This document shows, in pieces, positions 11,901-23,397 of a stretch of DNA of 64,000 nt. The stretch comes from Capillidium heterosporum (taxonomy: Eukaryota; Entomophthoromycota; Entomophthoromycetes; Entomophthorales; Capillidiaceae). Both the position numbers and the translations under genes were made by a program. Location: assembly GCA_016630905.1 (NCBI GenBank), contig WBMQ01000002.1, positions 1,364,001 to 1,428,000 of the forward strand. Reading direction: 5' to 3'. Position 1 is the first letter of the stretch, and each line of letters starts with the position of its first letter. Below the pieces are notes generated by a model. The model made no database searches, was not told the DNA's origin, and saw only the letters and a program-made list of their open reading frames with translations.

Positions 11901-12287
11901 CGAAGTGCAATTCTATCGGGGGTATTTAAGTTACCAAGGTCATTTTTAATCTATTGAAACAAAAATAACCAAATTTAGCTTGAGAATTGGAATATCAATT
12001 ACTTTGTATCTTAAGGTCTGAGCCATGAAAAAACGCACTTCCAACCTCTGCGTTGAATCTCTTAATAGGCTATCGGCAATCGGCCAAGCTTCAATCTATC
12101 GAAACAAGGGTAAGCTACAAAAGAAGATATACAGCCTTAAAACGTAAAATATAATGAATCAAATAGTTACTTGGTTTTGGAATTCTCCTAAATATGTGTT
12201 CGCTTCAGCCATAAGCTCAGGGGTAGACTCCCTTGAGTACAAAGCGCTCAATGCATTTATAACTTGGTCCTGCAGTGGAATAGACAT
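8969..12287 (-). CDS. MTR10: Nuclear import receptor Mtr10/transportin-3 (importin-beta family)
   Basis: A multi-exon gene for an importin-beta superfamily receptor of the Mtr10/TNPO3 type, which carries SR-like and mRNA-binding proteins (Npl3 in yeast) into the nucleus in a Ran-GTP-dependent way. The start at 12287 gives MSIPLQDQVINALSALYS, then EANTYLGEFQ, IEAWPIADSLLRDS and VRFFMAQTLRYK, the conserved first HEAT repeats. The exon at 11.4-10.8 kb holds the family block CLLSWIKSGDILLDDLKGN ... LFDISIEIICGIIYETHDIE ... LCRVFAEAGEAYLDLI, the clearest TNPO3/Mtr10 signature. Later exons are HEAT helices with LRGMGSEI and KVRYTATLVIARYAEWTYH. The last exon ends in KAIHHFVKGYLRQLEDEEG. Length (about 900 residues or somewhat more) suits the family. 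Introns are about 40-60 nt. Confidence 0.9.
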
Positions 12288-12547
12288 TGTAAAACCTTAT
12301 GTTGATGAAGCACCTCAAAGCTGTTCTTTGAGTTGGAATCAATTATGGAATAAACTTTCGTAAATTTGGCTGAAAACAATTTGTAAACGATTTGAAGATG
12401 GAGAACATGGCAAATAAAAGACTTTAATTTAGATTACATGAGGGTAGCTATAGGATGGAAGTTAATTTGAAAAGAATCTGAATAGTTTTTACAGATTTGA
12501 CTTGGGAAAAGCTACCAATTCTTTGCGGCTGACATCAAAGCTCAACT

Positions 12548-14293
12548 ATGGAAAAAAGAAAGACGACTTCTGAGGGTAAATATTTAGAATGTGTTGATAT
12601 ATATCAATAATAGTAATAAGTTTGGTTAGTTCGGATGAAGAATGCTACAAGCCCAAAGCTGAGGAGAAGAAGGTCAACACCAGTGAGTACAAACCAACTT
12701 TTTTGGAGGGGAAGACGTATCGAACCCATTTAGTTGGATTTACTGGTAACGAAAGAGGCTTGATGTTTGAAGATTTAGTTTCAAGGGTAGGTGTAGTTTC
12801 AAAGTGCTTTCAATTTACAAAACTAGGACCATCTTCAAAAGGCCATTTTTGCAGGATACGTCATTGACCATGAGTGGCTATTCGATATAGTAAAAGAGAC
12901 CACCAACGTCTGTCTAATTGAAAAACTCGATGCTTCAGTTACCGAGGTTTCCTACCACATATTTAGTTTATTGAAGTTTTATAGGAGCCCTATTACCAAG
13001 TCAGCCCTCACATCCTTATAATTCAACCATCTTTGGAAAAAAGCAATAGCATGCATGCTAAATTTATGTTGCTGTGGTATCCCAATTTTTTGAGGATCTG
13101 TATTGGTTCAGCAAATATCGTAAGCTTATAATATTTATTGATACAAGTATTAACAATGCTTGCTCAATTAGACGTTAATGGACTGGTCCCAAGTAGAAAA
13201 CGTAAATTATAACATGTATTATTTGTAAAGGTTATAGATTGTTTTCGTACAAGATGTGCCTACCTCTTCAAATCCAATAGATGAATACCAAAACGATTTT
13301 CAAAAGGATTTGATACAGTTCTTAAATTCCCTCATGGTTCCTCAAAAAATATACAACCAACTGTACAAATTCGACTTTTCAAAAGTCGAGGTATCGGCCT
13401 ACTTTTAAACTATTGCTGAGGTTTGTTTTTAGGTAGAGATAGTGACATCGATTCCAGGGAGGACAAGCCCAGATATGCCCTACGGGACTTATGCCCTCCG
13501 ATCCAAGCTACTCAAGCTTTTTCCCAATTTAAAATCGCTGTCCAAAGTTTCCATATCCTACCTGGTAACTCTAGTTTAAATTTTCGATACTGACATAGGG
13601 TAGGTCTCCAGCTTAGGTAAGCTGGATCAAAGATTCTTTGTAAACTATTTCAGCGAACTGTTTCCAGATCTATCCGAAATCGACTTCAAGATTCTTTATC
13701 CCACCTACGATACGATGAAAAACTCAACCCATGGGATAAATGTAAGTATGTTTATGTACTCTAAAAGCTTATATTTGATGTAGGGAGGTGGGACGACCTT
13801 CTTCAAGCTGCAGTATTTCAACGCACCCAACTTCCCCAAAGAGGTACTCCATGACAATATTTCCCTTAGAAGCCGGGCCATAAACCACTCCAAAGTATAT
13901 CTTTAACAGCCAAGGCATTCTAATCGATTTTAAGGTTATGGTTGGAGATCTAGTTTTCAACGAGTCGACTCCTTATGAGGCGATGTTTGGTACGACTAAT
14001 CTAAATCAGACTAAAGGCAGCTTCTACTATTGCGGGTCTCACAACTTCTCTGTAGCGGCTTGGTACTTTAAATTCTGCTTTCAATTTTTAATTTATATTA
14101 TAGGGGTAACCCTTACAAAGGCAAATTCAAGAAAATAAGCTCAGCGACCATTTTCAACTATGAGCTGGGTATTGTCACCTCAACCGAAGTCTCCTATGAC
14201 TTTAGTGGCAAGTTCAATGTGCCGTTCAAGACCCCTTTGACAAAATATCAGGATGGCCAACTACCTTGGGATCCGGAAGCTTTTATGTCTTAG
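12548..14293 (+). CDS. TDP1: Tyrosyl-DNA phosphodiesterase 1
   Basis: A spliced gene for Tdp1, the phospholipase-D-superfamily nuclease that removes stalled topoisomerase I peptides from DNA 3' ends. Both HKD half-sites are visible: MHAKFMLLWYPNFLRICIGS with the AN that follows (first H-x-K and the CIGSANI strand), and RSRAINHSKVMVGDLVFNE (second H-x-K), followed by YYCGSHNFSVAAWG, equivalent to the TSANLSKAAWG strand of human TDP1. Other family blocks are DWSQVENVIFVQDV, IVTSIPGRTSPDMPYG, VSSLGKLDQRF, ILYPTYDTMKNSTHG, and a C-terminal YELGIVTS with WDPEAF near the end. The N-terminus (MEKRKTTSE then Lys/Glu-rich) is short and lacks the long disordered tail of animal TDP1. The first intron, 12576-12613, is needed to keep frame. 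The gene is divergent from MTR10 (260 nt between ATGs). Confidence 0.9.
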
Positions 14294-14563
14294 GAATAAT
14301 CTTATATATTAAACATACATGAAAAGTTATATATATTTGCAGGTAGCAAATGTGCCTTATTGTAATAAATGTAAATATTGGTTTAAAAATATGCAATTTC
14401 ATATAGCTTTAAGTACTTATATTTATAATTAGAACTACCGATCTAAAAACTCAAATGAAATTAACTAAATATTTAATTAGAGGAATTAATGAAAGGCAAG
14501 TCAGCAATGTTTCTGCAGATTAGTAACGAAAGTAAACGAGGGCCTCAACGCATGCAACTCAAC
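14294..14563. other. Convergent 3' spacer
   Basis: 270 nt between the stops of TDP1 and the TBC-domain gene; AT-rich, with an AATAAA-like context but nothing else. Confidence 0.5.
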
Positions 14564-15851
14564 CTAACCGTCATTCCCAAAGGTATCACGTATGCCCTGC
14601 AAGTCGGCCCTACGTATGGTACATGGCCTAGAGAAAGCAACCTCCATCAACTTCTGGCAGTCACAGGTGATCTTGGGAAGTTGCTGTAACTTCTGGAACA
14701 CTTGCATCGGGTCCTTACAGGATGCCAAATTCCGCTCATTCAACAGTAGTAGGGCTAATGAAGTACGGAATAGAATCTTGATCCCCTCGTAGAAGAAGGC
14801 ATCCAAGACCCGTAAAGCAGATTCGGGAGGAAGTTGATCGACGAAGAGTAAAGGGAACCAGGGGTGGAAGGCTAAAACGGGGGAAGGCATACCTAGTTTC
14901 TCCATATCGTTGAAATGGTGGTTCAAAGCAGGTAGCTTGGTGGCAATCAGGTTGGTGAGTACCTTGACTTCCAATGCGGCCCCTTGAAGTTGGTGTCGGT
15001 AAAAGTTGGTGGGGACGATCTGCGTACTGATGGTAACTAGCATCCAAAAAGCTTTCTCCTCGTCCATAAAGAGTAAAAGCAATCCGACTATATAGCTGAA
15101 TGGCTGCAGGTATCCGATATCGGGTTTGTAAAGGGTGAAGCAGAGCAGAACCCTTCGAAGTGCAGATAAGATAGGGATTTGGGGGATTTGATCGCTAAAT
15201 TTGCTGGTTGATGCATCGCCCTGTTCGTTCATTTTGAAATGGAGGATTGTTGGGGAAGGTACGGTGCATATCTACACAAAACAAAATAAATCTGTAGACT
15301 TTGTAAAAAAGCTACCTTGTTCAATCTCGGTTAGGAAAGGGGTATCTACTTCGTTGTTTACTAGCTTGGTGACTAATTGTCGGTACGTCCCTTGGTTGTT
15401 TGACCAATTCTTTTCGGCACCACTGTAAAAGAACCAGACCTTTAAAAAGATAAGCGTACATGAATAAAAATAAATATACCTTCCCACGTATGTTGCAAGG
15501 TACGCCTTTGCGAATGTATCTTTTTACTATGCAACTGAAATTAATGAATGTAGAACTTAAATATGCACCTTTTTCACTACGTTCTGGAGGGTAGTTTCCA
15601 TTGTTCGCCATTAGTTGGTTCCACTGTTTAGCTCTAAACTCCAATCTTTTGTTATAGGTGTTGACAAAACTTTGAAACTCCTCCAAGCTGGTAGATGGAT
15701 AAGGCAAAGTGAACCCATACTTATCCTGACCTTTGCTAAAATCGATTAGTTAAAATAAAATGCTACTATCTTTCTACTTCAAATCGACAAAAGTTTCCAC
15801 ATAGGTACTGGTATCCGGGTAATAAAAAGCTTCCTGATCCAAGTTCGTCAT
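14564..15851 (-). CDS. TBC-domain Rab GTPase-activating protein, with an apparent frame break
   Basis: Minus-strand gene for a TBC (Tre-2/Bub2/Cdc16) Rab-GAP. Order: MTNLDQEAFYYPDTSTYVET, DKYGFTLPYPSTSLEEFQSF, KRYIRKGVPCNIRGKVWFFY (TBC motif A), then IEQDMHRTFPNNPPF with the catalytic arginine of IxxDxxR, then LRRVLLCFTLYKPDIGYLQP containing the glutamine of YxQ, then FMDEEKAFWMLVTI and FHPWFPLLFVDQLPPESALR. Both catalytic finger residues are present. Exons before and after about 15205-15245 are in different frames: the upstream frame stops at 15195-15197, and no GT-AG intron there restores phase. Dropping one A of the run at 15231-15234 would join them, so this is either a sequence error or a true frameshift. 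The start is uncertain: further 5' exons may reach 16306, where ATG TCA TTA opens a frame. Confidence 0.78.
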
Positions 15852-16740
15852 ATCTACTTCTTTGTCGAACGTCTGTTGAAAATAGTATGTGTCGTATCAA
15901 GATGCTATAAAAATAATGAATAGGTTGCAGTTTAGGTTCTTGAGGAATACCGAAATCGAAACAATACAGGAAATTTCAAGTAGAGCGGTAAAATAACCCA
16001 ACCATCCAGTTTTCTACGAGGATTCAGATGAAATCATTTGGAAAGCCAGTTATAGCCAATGAAAAGTGACTGAAGCTGATCTTGGCAAGAAAAGGCAAGA
16101 ACGTTTTCTTGGACGGAACTGGATAGTCGTCTGGGAAAGATGGCTGGAGTGCAGTTTTTTCTTTAAATGAACAAGGGAAAGTGCGATTTGAAACTGGTAT
16201 TTAAGCTTAGTTTCAATAAAAACTCTATAGCATATTTGAAGAGGGATATACATTGAAAAGTAACAAACAACCAAGTCTAAGGGATTAAAGTCTTTCAATA
16301 ATGACATACTGGCTTAAACATAGCTGATAACCATACAGTCATCCTTATAAATATAATACGCTAAACCAACCTGAATGCTCGATTGTAGCTAAGTTTCATC
16401 ACTACCTATCCTTTTTAACTCTAGTTTAATCAATATATAACAATGTTACATATCAAATATTTACTGATCTAGCCAATAATTCCTTTTACTTGCCCTCTCC
16501 TCTAAGCTACACTTGCTTGGATTTCCTCCTAGATCGCCAAACCAGAATATTAACTTTATCAATAATATATACCTCTAGCATATATGAAATATAAGTAGCT
16601 AGAAGATGATATTCAATATGGAAAGGTAGTGAAGAATTGGTAGCAATATTTTATTAAAATTTTAGCCATTTAGCTCAACTAAATTCTCCTTCTTATCTAT
16701 CTCTAAGTTAAACAACAACATATTTTACAAATTTACACCT
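15852..16740. other. Possible 5' exons of the TBC gene, then spacer
   Basis: On the minus strand an ATG at 16306 opens MSLLKDFNPLDL, followed by intron-like and coding-like stretches to about 15900. I could not thread a convincing continuous frame to the TBC exons, so these are noted rather than called. The remainder up to 16740 shows nothing else. Confidence 0.35.
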
Positions 16741-17289
16741 TTAGACGCTGGCAACTTTAGGTGTCAATGACAGCTTCAAGGTAAGCAACTTCTCATCGGA
16801 CTTGAACCCAAAGTTCACCATCTCGTCGAATTCCTGCAAACTATCCAGCCTTCGATTGTCGAAACCTTTAGCTAATCCATGCTCCGGTTCGGGTGGACAG
16901 TGTTCAGCTGGGCGAAACTTAGTTAAAGACGTAGTGGACATGAAGGAAGAAAAGGAGGCTCTAGGCTTGACTTTGGATTTGCAGAAGCTTAGACTGGTTA
17001 GGTTAGCTGTCTTGGACATACCTTTTAAGGTGGTAACTTTGGATATATTGGATAGATCAGATGAGCTGGATTTATTGGATTTGGTAAATAGGTTCCCTAC
17101 AAACAGACTGCGTCGCCTATGGCCCACATCGAGGTGCTTGCTACGTTCGGCCTCAAAGTCAAAGTTCAGGTGGATGGCGTTAGATAGTCGAGCAGCTGTT
17201 TTACGCAACTTGTTTTCGGACCTCGGTTTTAAGGCGCACAGGTTTGGATCGTAGCTTAGGTACGAGGTGCTATATCGGTTCTGTAGCAT
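16741..17289 (-). CDS. Protein of an unrecognised family (copy 2)
   Basis: A single-exon 182-residue protein, paralogous by its C-terminus to the 110-residue protein at 3698-4030. N-terminal part: basic and Ser-rich, with HRRRSLFVGNLFTKSN (residues about 56-71) and SSSDLSNISK. C-terminal part: GLAKGFDNRRLDSLQEFDEM, then VNFGFKSDEK, ending in LTLKLSLTPKVASV. Copy 1 has KGFELRRFDTNSDFDDML and FTLKLSLTPEIANL in the same arrangement. No signal peptide or transmembrane segment. Base composition and codon use are like neighbouring genes. A TATA box (17370-17377) sits 88 nt upstream of the ATG, matching the 87 nt of copy 1, so promoter architecture has been kept too. Function unknown; the basic N-terminus and conserved acidic/hydrophobic tail suggest an adaptor or regulatory peptide (inference). 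Confidence 0.8.
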   Translation of the reverse strand: MLQNRYSTSYLSYDPNLCALKPRSENKLRKTAARLSNAIHLNFDFEAERSKHLDVGHRRRSLFVGNLFTKSNKSSSSDLSNISKVTTLKGMSKTANLTSLSFCKSKVKPRASFSSFMSTTSLTKFRPAEHCPPEPEHGLAKGFDNRRLDSLQEFDEMVNFGFKSDEKLLTLKLSLTPKVASV

Positions 17290-17369
17290 CGTTCAAATTA
17301 GATAAAAAGTACAAAGGATCCACTTTTTCAATTGGAAGCTGTTGTTTATGTTTGGCTCTAATCTAGCTG

Positions 17370-17377
17370 TTTATATA
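17370..17377 (-). promoter_or_regulatory. TATA box of copy 2 of the unrecognised family
   Basis: TATATAAA on the minus strand, 88 nt upstream of the ATG at 17289. Confidence 0.55.
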
Positions 17378-20300
17378 CCCGATCCCAATTATGGCTTGAA
17401 TTTCAGGGGAACTCCAAGCATTCCTTTTAGCACACTAAGGCCCAAAGTGGAAGGATAAGAACGATAGACTAAAATGCGCCCACTTTAAAACTTTGGAGCT
17501 GTTGTGGAGTTTGTAGCTTAGCTTTCAAAGCTTCAACGGGAATTTGCCAATGGTGGCAAGGATGGGTACATTTTATTGGAAGTATACCGAGTTGCCATCA
17601 CTGCCTAAAAACTGGACAAGTTTATTTTTGGGAAATATAATTGGGTTACTCCAAATTATGAAGCTAAATATTATTTAGATCCTCTATCAGGTTGTGTTTA
17701 TACTTGGCGCCTACCATAGCCCTTTTGGCAATAATTTGTTGAACCGATTTTAACGTTCTACTTGGCAATATGTTTTTACTACCTATGAATTTTCACCGCT
17801 AAAAACCAGCTTTAAAAGGTGTTGGTACCCCCAGCTCTATTAAGTCATACGATGCCACCCATCCCTGTACTATGGCACTAATAATAGACTTTGCCGTTAG
17901 GATCTAAATCGATTCGGTACTTTAGCCTCAATTAGGGTGTGTAGGCGGTATTAGTTATAGTTGCCATTAGATATGGTGGTGTCGTAGATTGAGGAGATGT
18001 GCATAGCTACCAGCTAAATTTTTGCAAGTGCTACCCGTCCTATAAATAAATTTAAAACCTTCTCCAGCCGCTATACTACTACACGCTTGTAGTAATGTCA
18101 TAATTGTAGCTTTGGTTGTTAATATAAACAAAAGATTCGCTGTTGTATAGGGGTGAATATAAGATAACGCTTTTTACCTACTGTTTAACATATCTCTAAA
18201 GCGGTAGCTTATAAATTTAAAAGCAGTCAGATATAGACTTTGAAATATCCATTTTGGCATTGATTTTGGGAATTAGTATATAGCTATACGGATTTTGCAA
18301 ATGTACGAACTTTTAGACTTGGAACAGAATTTAGTGGCAACCCCCATACCGAGCTTCCCCTTCTGTTTAAAACTTTCGAGCTAAACGTATTCCTCAAGTG
18401 CCATCTTCTCCAACAATTGGTGGCACAAAGCCATAATCCTACTCTTGAATGTATTTGCAGGATCTTGGATGGCGGTATATGAAAAGCGTATTGACCGCCA
18501 TGGCTGAATGCACCATAGTTGCTTATGACAAATTTTAATTCCTTACTATTTTGGTAAGTAAATGGATGTCTAATGTAGGAATTCAAATAGGTAATGGTGA
18601 TACACTAGCCTTAGGTAGAATATGCAAAGAAATCTTATAAAAGCTGGAGAAAATCAGCACAAAATTGGTAAAATATATGTGGGCACTACCAGTAATCAGC
18701 TATTGGTTTATGATGGTGATAGAATAGCTTTTATAAATGTTTAGGGTAGCTATAAGGATAAAGGTATCTAAAATGAATCTTTGTCTATTAACTACACTTA
18801 GGTTCCTAACAAGAAGGTATACCAAAAAACAAAACTACTATAAATTCTCAAAGTATCGATTTTGGAAATACAAAGGTGAATAGACATAGAATGTTGTAAC
18901 AAAGACTGCTTTATTACTAAAGGAGTTGTCCAGAGAGATGATTTTTTGGGCTATTTGTATAGAACTTGAATACAATACAATTGATCTGTATTGGTTCTAA
19001 ATAACATTCTTTCTTGTCAATATACAAGGGTATCGAGGATATAACTATAGTACTATTGATTGCTAAGCATGAATAAACATATTTTGTATTTAGATCTAGA
19101 GCTGTAGCACGATATATGCTTTTTCAAGTTTGGATGGTCAATAAACTATCGAATTTATAGAATCCTCATCAAATTGCTAAAGTTAAAAATAAACTACATA
19201 ATAGAAATTACGCAGTAGCATACGTTTTTTGTCTCCACCATAAAATTTTAGTTGGGCTCAAAAAGTTTGTGAACAATAGAGTTTTCATAATAATCTTATG
19301 AAATTCCAAGATTCATCGACTTTCCAAACACAATTACAAGACAGAACACCAGTGCCCTAGTAGAATGCAGAAGAGATAGCTAATAAAGCTAGCAAATTAA
19401 AGCTACAAAATACCTAGAGAAATTTATAGTAAAATATAGCATTGGGTATTTAGTTTAATATTGATTAGTTGCCAGTCAACTTAATTAATCGCCTTATTAT
19501 TGTATGCATCTTTTATCTTTCAATGTGTCCAGCATTGCCATATGTTATTTGCTTTGTGGTTCAATAGGATTTACTACTTTCTCCTCGTATACCTTTTTAC
19601 AAAAGTAGTTAACTTTAGAAACTTTGTTAACCTTTAACCAGCAATTTAAAACTGTAATAAAATATATAACTTTGGTCCATTATAGGATGTCAAATAAGTT
19701 AGAGATTAATAGTGGAACGAAGGCAACCATCGATGCACTTGTACTGCGTAGCAGTTATATGAAGAAGTTAACGCATGTTATGTCTGCAATATCTTTACAA
19801 GAATTAATTTGGTATAGTGGGGGAATAATTTCATGCCACATGCTAACACTTAGAAATGGTACGTAGGTTTAGGGCTAAAATCAATATATAAATTTCAAAT
19901 AAGGGTGGAGGTGTCCATGCTACTGCACCCTTAGTCCAATATGGCATACGCTTTTTTCTTATAAATTATTAGGTAATAGGATTCATCATTTTTAAATGAG
20001 AAGAATGTTTACATAATTGAGATTTATTCAAAAACATCACATAGTTAGAGTTTAGTTGAACATATTAAATGGGTTTTGAACATAATAGTTTCACAAAGTG
20101 AAAGATACAGCATACTTTACTGTTGGTTAATTTCACCATGTATTAAATGAGCATTTGTCAACCAAGATAGGGTTGCTTGAACGAGCCGGGTCTGTATGTT
20201 GTATCCAGTGTAACCTGTCACCCCTCTCAGCACAATATTTTGTTTTATGGATCAATAAAGTAAATTAAACGTGCAGTATTCGTTAATTGTAAAGATCTAC

Positions 20301-20906
20301 CATGCTTTGATGACAGCAATAAACATGATATGAATGTATAACAAACCTTAATACACTTACAATTCTTTCCATTCTAATATATCGTTGATAAAAAGATGGG
20401 ATTTGGCTGTTAGTGGGATTCCTTCAACAATTCAAACTGTAAACTTCAATATCAGAATAAAGTAGCAGATAGTTTGTAAAATTTAACCTATTTATTCAGT
20501 TACAACAAGGCGATGAACGTATACTTTAATAGGAAGCTATATTGATTAGATGCTATTAGTTGAGCAAGTCGTTGGGAGATAGTGCAATCAATCAATAGGA
20601 TCTATAGGCTGGACTGGCAAGTTGGATTTATAATTCCAGTGAAATTAAACGGTAGGGCCAGAGCTTCATTAGGCTGAGACTCCCAAAACCTATAAATAGG
20701 ATTAATTGGTTGCCTGGAGAAGTTATTCATCGAATAGACTACCCAAATCGCGTTTAGTTCAGCACTAACTTTCATTGTTCAAAGTATTTAGGCTTTTTCG
20801 ATACACTCTTACATCTCACTTTCTCTCAATTTAAACCGGGAATTCGTACCTGGCTGGTAGCCACCTTTAGCTTACGACGTAGTATAAAGTCAGCTTTGAT
20901 ATCAGC
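17378..20906. other. Long spacer with possible decayed coding pieces
   Basis: No intact gene. Between about 17640 and 18590 the minus strand has several protein-like stretches in different frames separated by stops: TFKSRIMALCHQLLEKMALE, IAAGEGFKFIYRTG, ISAIVQGWVASYDLIELGVP with TPF following, and IIAKRAMVGAKYKHNLIEDL. Their order and shared strand hint at one degraded gene, perhaps of the 6-phosphogluconate/3-hydroxyisobutyrate dehydrogenase superfamily (the ELGVPTP element), but this is weak. From 18600 to 20850 the DNA is AT-rich with only short frames. Confidence 0.3.
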
Positions 20907-23367
20907 ATGTCCAGACCTACTTCATCCTGTTCGAGCGTTAAGTCTTCGAATTCATCCATACTTATTAAAAACCCGTTTACCGTAGGTAAGTATATCGGGT
21001 ATTTTCTATCGACTAACCTATTTAAAAAAACTAGCCTGCTGCTTCGACAACGATTTGAAAAATGCCCCCAACGCAACTTCCGACGTAGCCCTCACTTATA
21101 TTGGGGACAAGATCACCATCCTCGACAACCCCAAGGTGTATTACTTCAATAATATATGCGATTCAAACACCGACAACGAAAGCTTTTTTACCCAACACTT
21201 GAGGTCTATCGCCGAAAAGTTTGTGTTTGGTGAACATATGACCATCTTTACCACTGGGAGGCCCAACATTGGAATGTCGCGCATCGTTGGCGGTTTAGAG
21301 TCTACCTCAAAGCCCTCCGATGGGCTAATACAAAGGTTCTTTTCCTTCGTTTTCGAATCTATGGACTGTAGGGCTAACGCCAACGAAATGGAGCTAACGG
21401 TATCTATGATTGGATTCGACGAGGTCAAAGATGTCGACTACTTTGATGACGCAAGGAAGGTAGGTAGTACACCCAAGACGAAAAGCACCGATTCCTTGTT
21501 CAATGGGATTGAACTTACCGTGAAATCCATGGATGAAGTTTACAAGCTCTTGAAGAGGGGTTTCAAAGCTCACAAAGCTAGGCTTAGTGCCAAAGGCAAC
21601 GACACATCGCACATCCACGTCTTTATCTCTGGTGTCCTGAAGAGGCAAACTATTAACCCATCGGGCCGGAAGAAATATCGAGAAACAAAGTACTGCTTTG
21701 CTATCCTTGGAAGTAGAGGATCTTCGAACCACGATGCCGAAAGGAGGCAGAGCAGCCTCAGCTTCATTGCCCTCCAAAAGTTAATCAACGCCCTTGCCGG
21801 ACAGAGCCCGGGCAAATACATCCCATACCGCGATTCCAAACTTACACGTAGGCTAAGGGGCTCACTTCAAGGTCATAGCAATACGTTAATGCTAGCCTGT
21901 TTCTCACCATATAAGCTGGACCTTCAGGAATCACTCGCTACTTTAAACCTGGCTTCTACCTTTGGTCGCATCGAAATGAGCTACGTTTCTAAATTGAAAT
22001 CGTTTAGCAAGGCTGATAGCGAAAGTAGATCGCATAAGGCCCAGATTCAGGCCGAGCTGGCACAACATAACCTTTTCGAATCAGACTCAAGCTATACTCA
22101 AGTGATGGAAGCCTCTCCCAAAGATTTACAAATTTGTGCCGCCAAGAACCTACTATTGAACAGCACCATCAGCCAATCCATCCGAAGTGTATCTAGCTTT
22201 GGCGAGTTTTTGACCGACAACACTGCCTCCGACTCGGATTCAGCTTCACTACTTACACCACAAACAGTCTCGGATAGATTAGGTAACGAAGCAACCAGCT
22301 ACTTGGATGATTCGCCGCAGTTCCAACGTAAATCCGAGATACTTACTGACTCAGATCATACAAAGTCCCAAGAATCTAACGACAAGCTGACCTACACCAA
22401 CAGCATGCTTATGGACTTGGTCAATAATCTCAACTTTGAATTGGAAAAGTTGCAACGACAGAACATGGAATTGAACGAGCACCTCGCCAGTGAGAAATTG
22501 AAATCGAGCGGCATCGATAACCTCGAGAGTGAACTCGATACGTTGAAGGGTACCATCAAATCAAAAGATAGCAAAATAGCCCAACTTGAGTTCGAATGTA
22601 CTACATCTCAAAAGGCATTGGAGGTCCGCACAGAGGTAGCTACAGATGAGCAGTCCAAGCTCAATCAACTTAAAATAGAATACGACAGCAAACTGGAGAA
22701 GAAGGAACAGGAATTCGTAGCTCTACTGGAATCGTCGATCAAGATAAGTACCGAGCATGACGAGTGTTACAAGGAACTTTTGGAACAACGTATTCAAGCA
22801 GCAGTCCAAACTTTAGAAATCGATGGCCTCAACAGCAAACTCCAAGATCTATCTAAAGAGGATGCCGAAGCTCGAAAGTTGATCTTCAGCCTACGATCCG
22901 AGATAGAGAGACTCAATGCCAAACTCAAATCCATGCAACTTGAACTCGACAGCAAATCAGCATCGCTAGTAGAGTATTCCAAATTACTCGAAAAGCTTCG
23001 CATCTCCCTAGGTGGTATGTTTGAAGCCGACGAGCTTAAAGGGCCTGAGGAGAAGATCCACCGCGTCCCATCAACCAACTACCAACCCTCCGACAGACAA
23101 ATCGACACCAGGTCCGAAGATTGGCAGCGACTTTTCTCCCAGTACGTTGGCGACAATCAAAGCGTCCTAAAATTTTTACTGGGTGGGCCGTTGGAGATTG
23201 AGGAGCACCTCTCACTCAAACAGGAAGCCTTTGTCGATGTTGATGAAGCCAACTCCAACCCAAACGACATCGTAGAGTTTGATAATTCTGCCAAGGTCAA
23301 GAGATTGAGTGTCTATAAGAAGCTAAGGAAGGCAGTCAGGAATTCGGTCTTGAGGACATTTAAATAA
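20907..23367 (+). CDS. Kinesin-like protein with a degenerate (probably non-hydrolysing) motor domain
   Basis: Two exons (20907-20985 and 21035-23367) encode about 803 residues. Residues 1 to about 325 form a kinesin motor fold recognisable from its C-terminal half: RRQSSLSFIALQKLINALAG, IPYRDSKLTRRLRGSLQG, NTLMLACFSPYKLDLQESLA, TLNLAST. The nucleotide-binding motifs are broken. The P-loop reads GRPNIGMS (residues 101-108) with Met in place of the invariant Lys. Switch I SSRSH is reduced to DTSHIH (about 216-221). Switch II LAGSE is replaced by AILGSRG (about 249-255), losing the Asp and Glu. The loop-12 microtubule-binding element stays intact. Residues about 440-670 are coiled coil, so it probably dimerises; the basic C-terminus ends KKLRKAVRNSVLRTFK. 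By analogy with Vik1/Cik1-type or Smy1-type proteins it may be a non-motor partner or microtubule tether (inference). A long intact frame argues against a pseudogene. Confidence 0.85.
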
Positions 23368-23391
23368 GTTAACTTTTCACTATATTTACAT

Positions 23392-23397
23392 AATAAA
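23392..23397 (+). terminator. Probable poly(A) signal of the kinesin-like gene
   Basis: AATAAA 25 nt after the stop codon. Confidence 0.4.

Noticed and set aside
16802-17254. 150-codon plus-strand frame opposite the second KGF-family gene
   Set aside because: It is the shadow of the minus-strand gene, whose frame is supported by its paralogue at 3698.
18284-18586. 100-codon minus-strand frame
   Set aside because: No ATG at its start and composition is not protein-like; a different frame in the same place is more plausible as part of a decayed gene.
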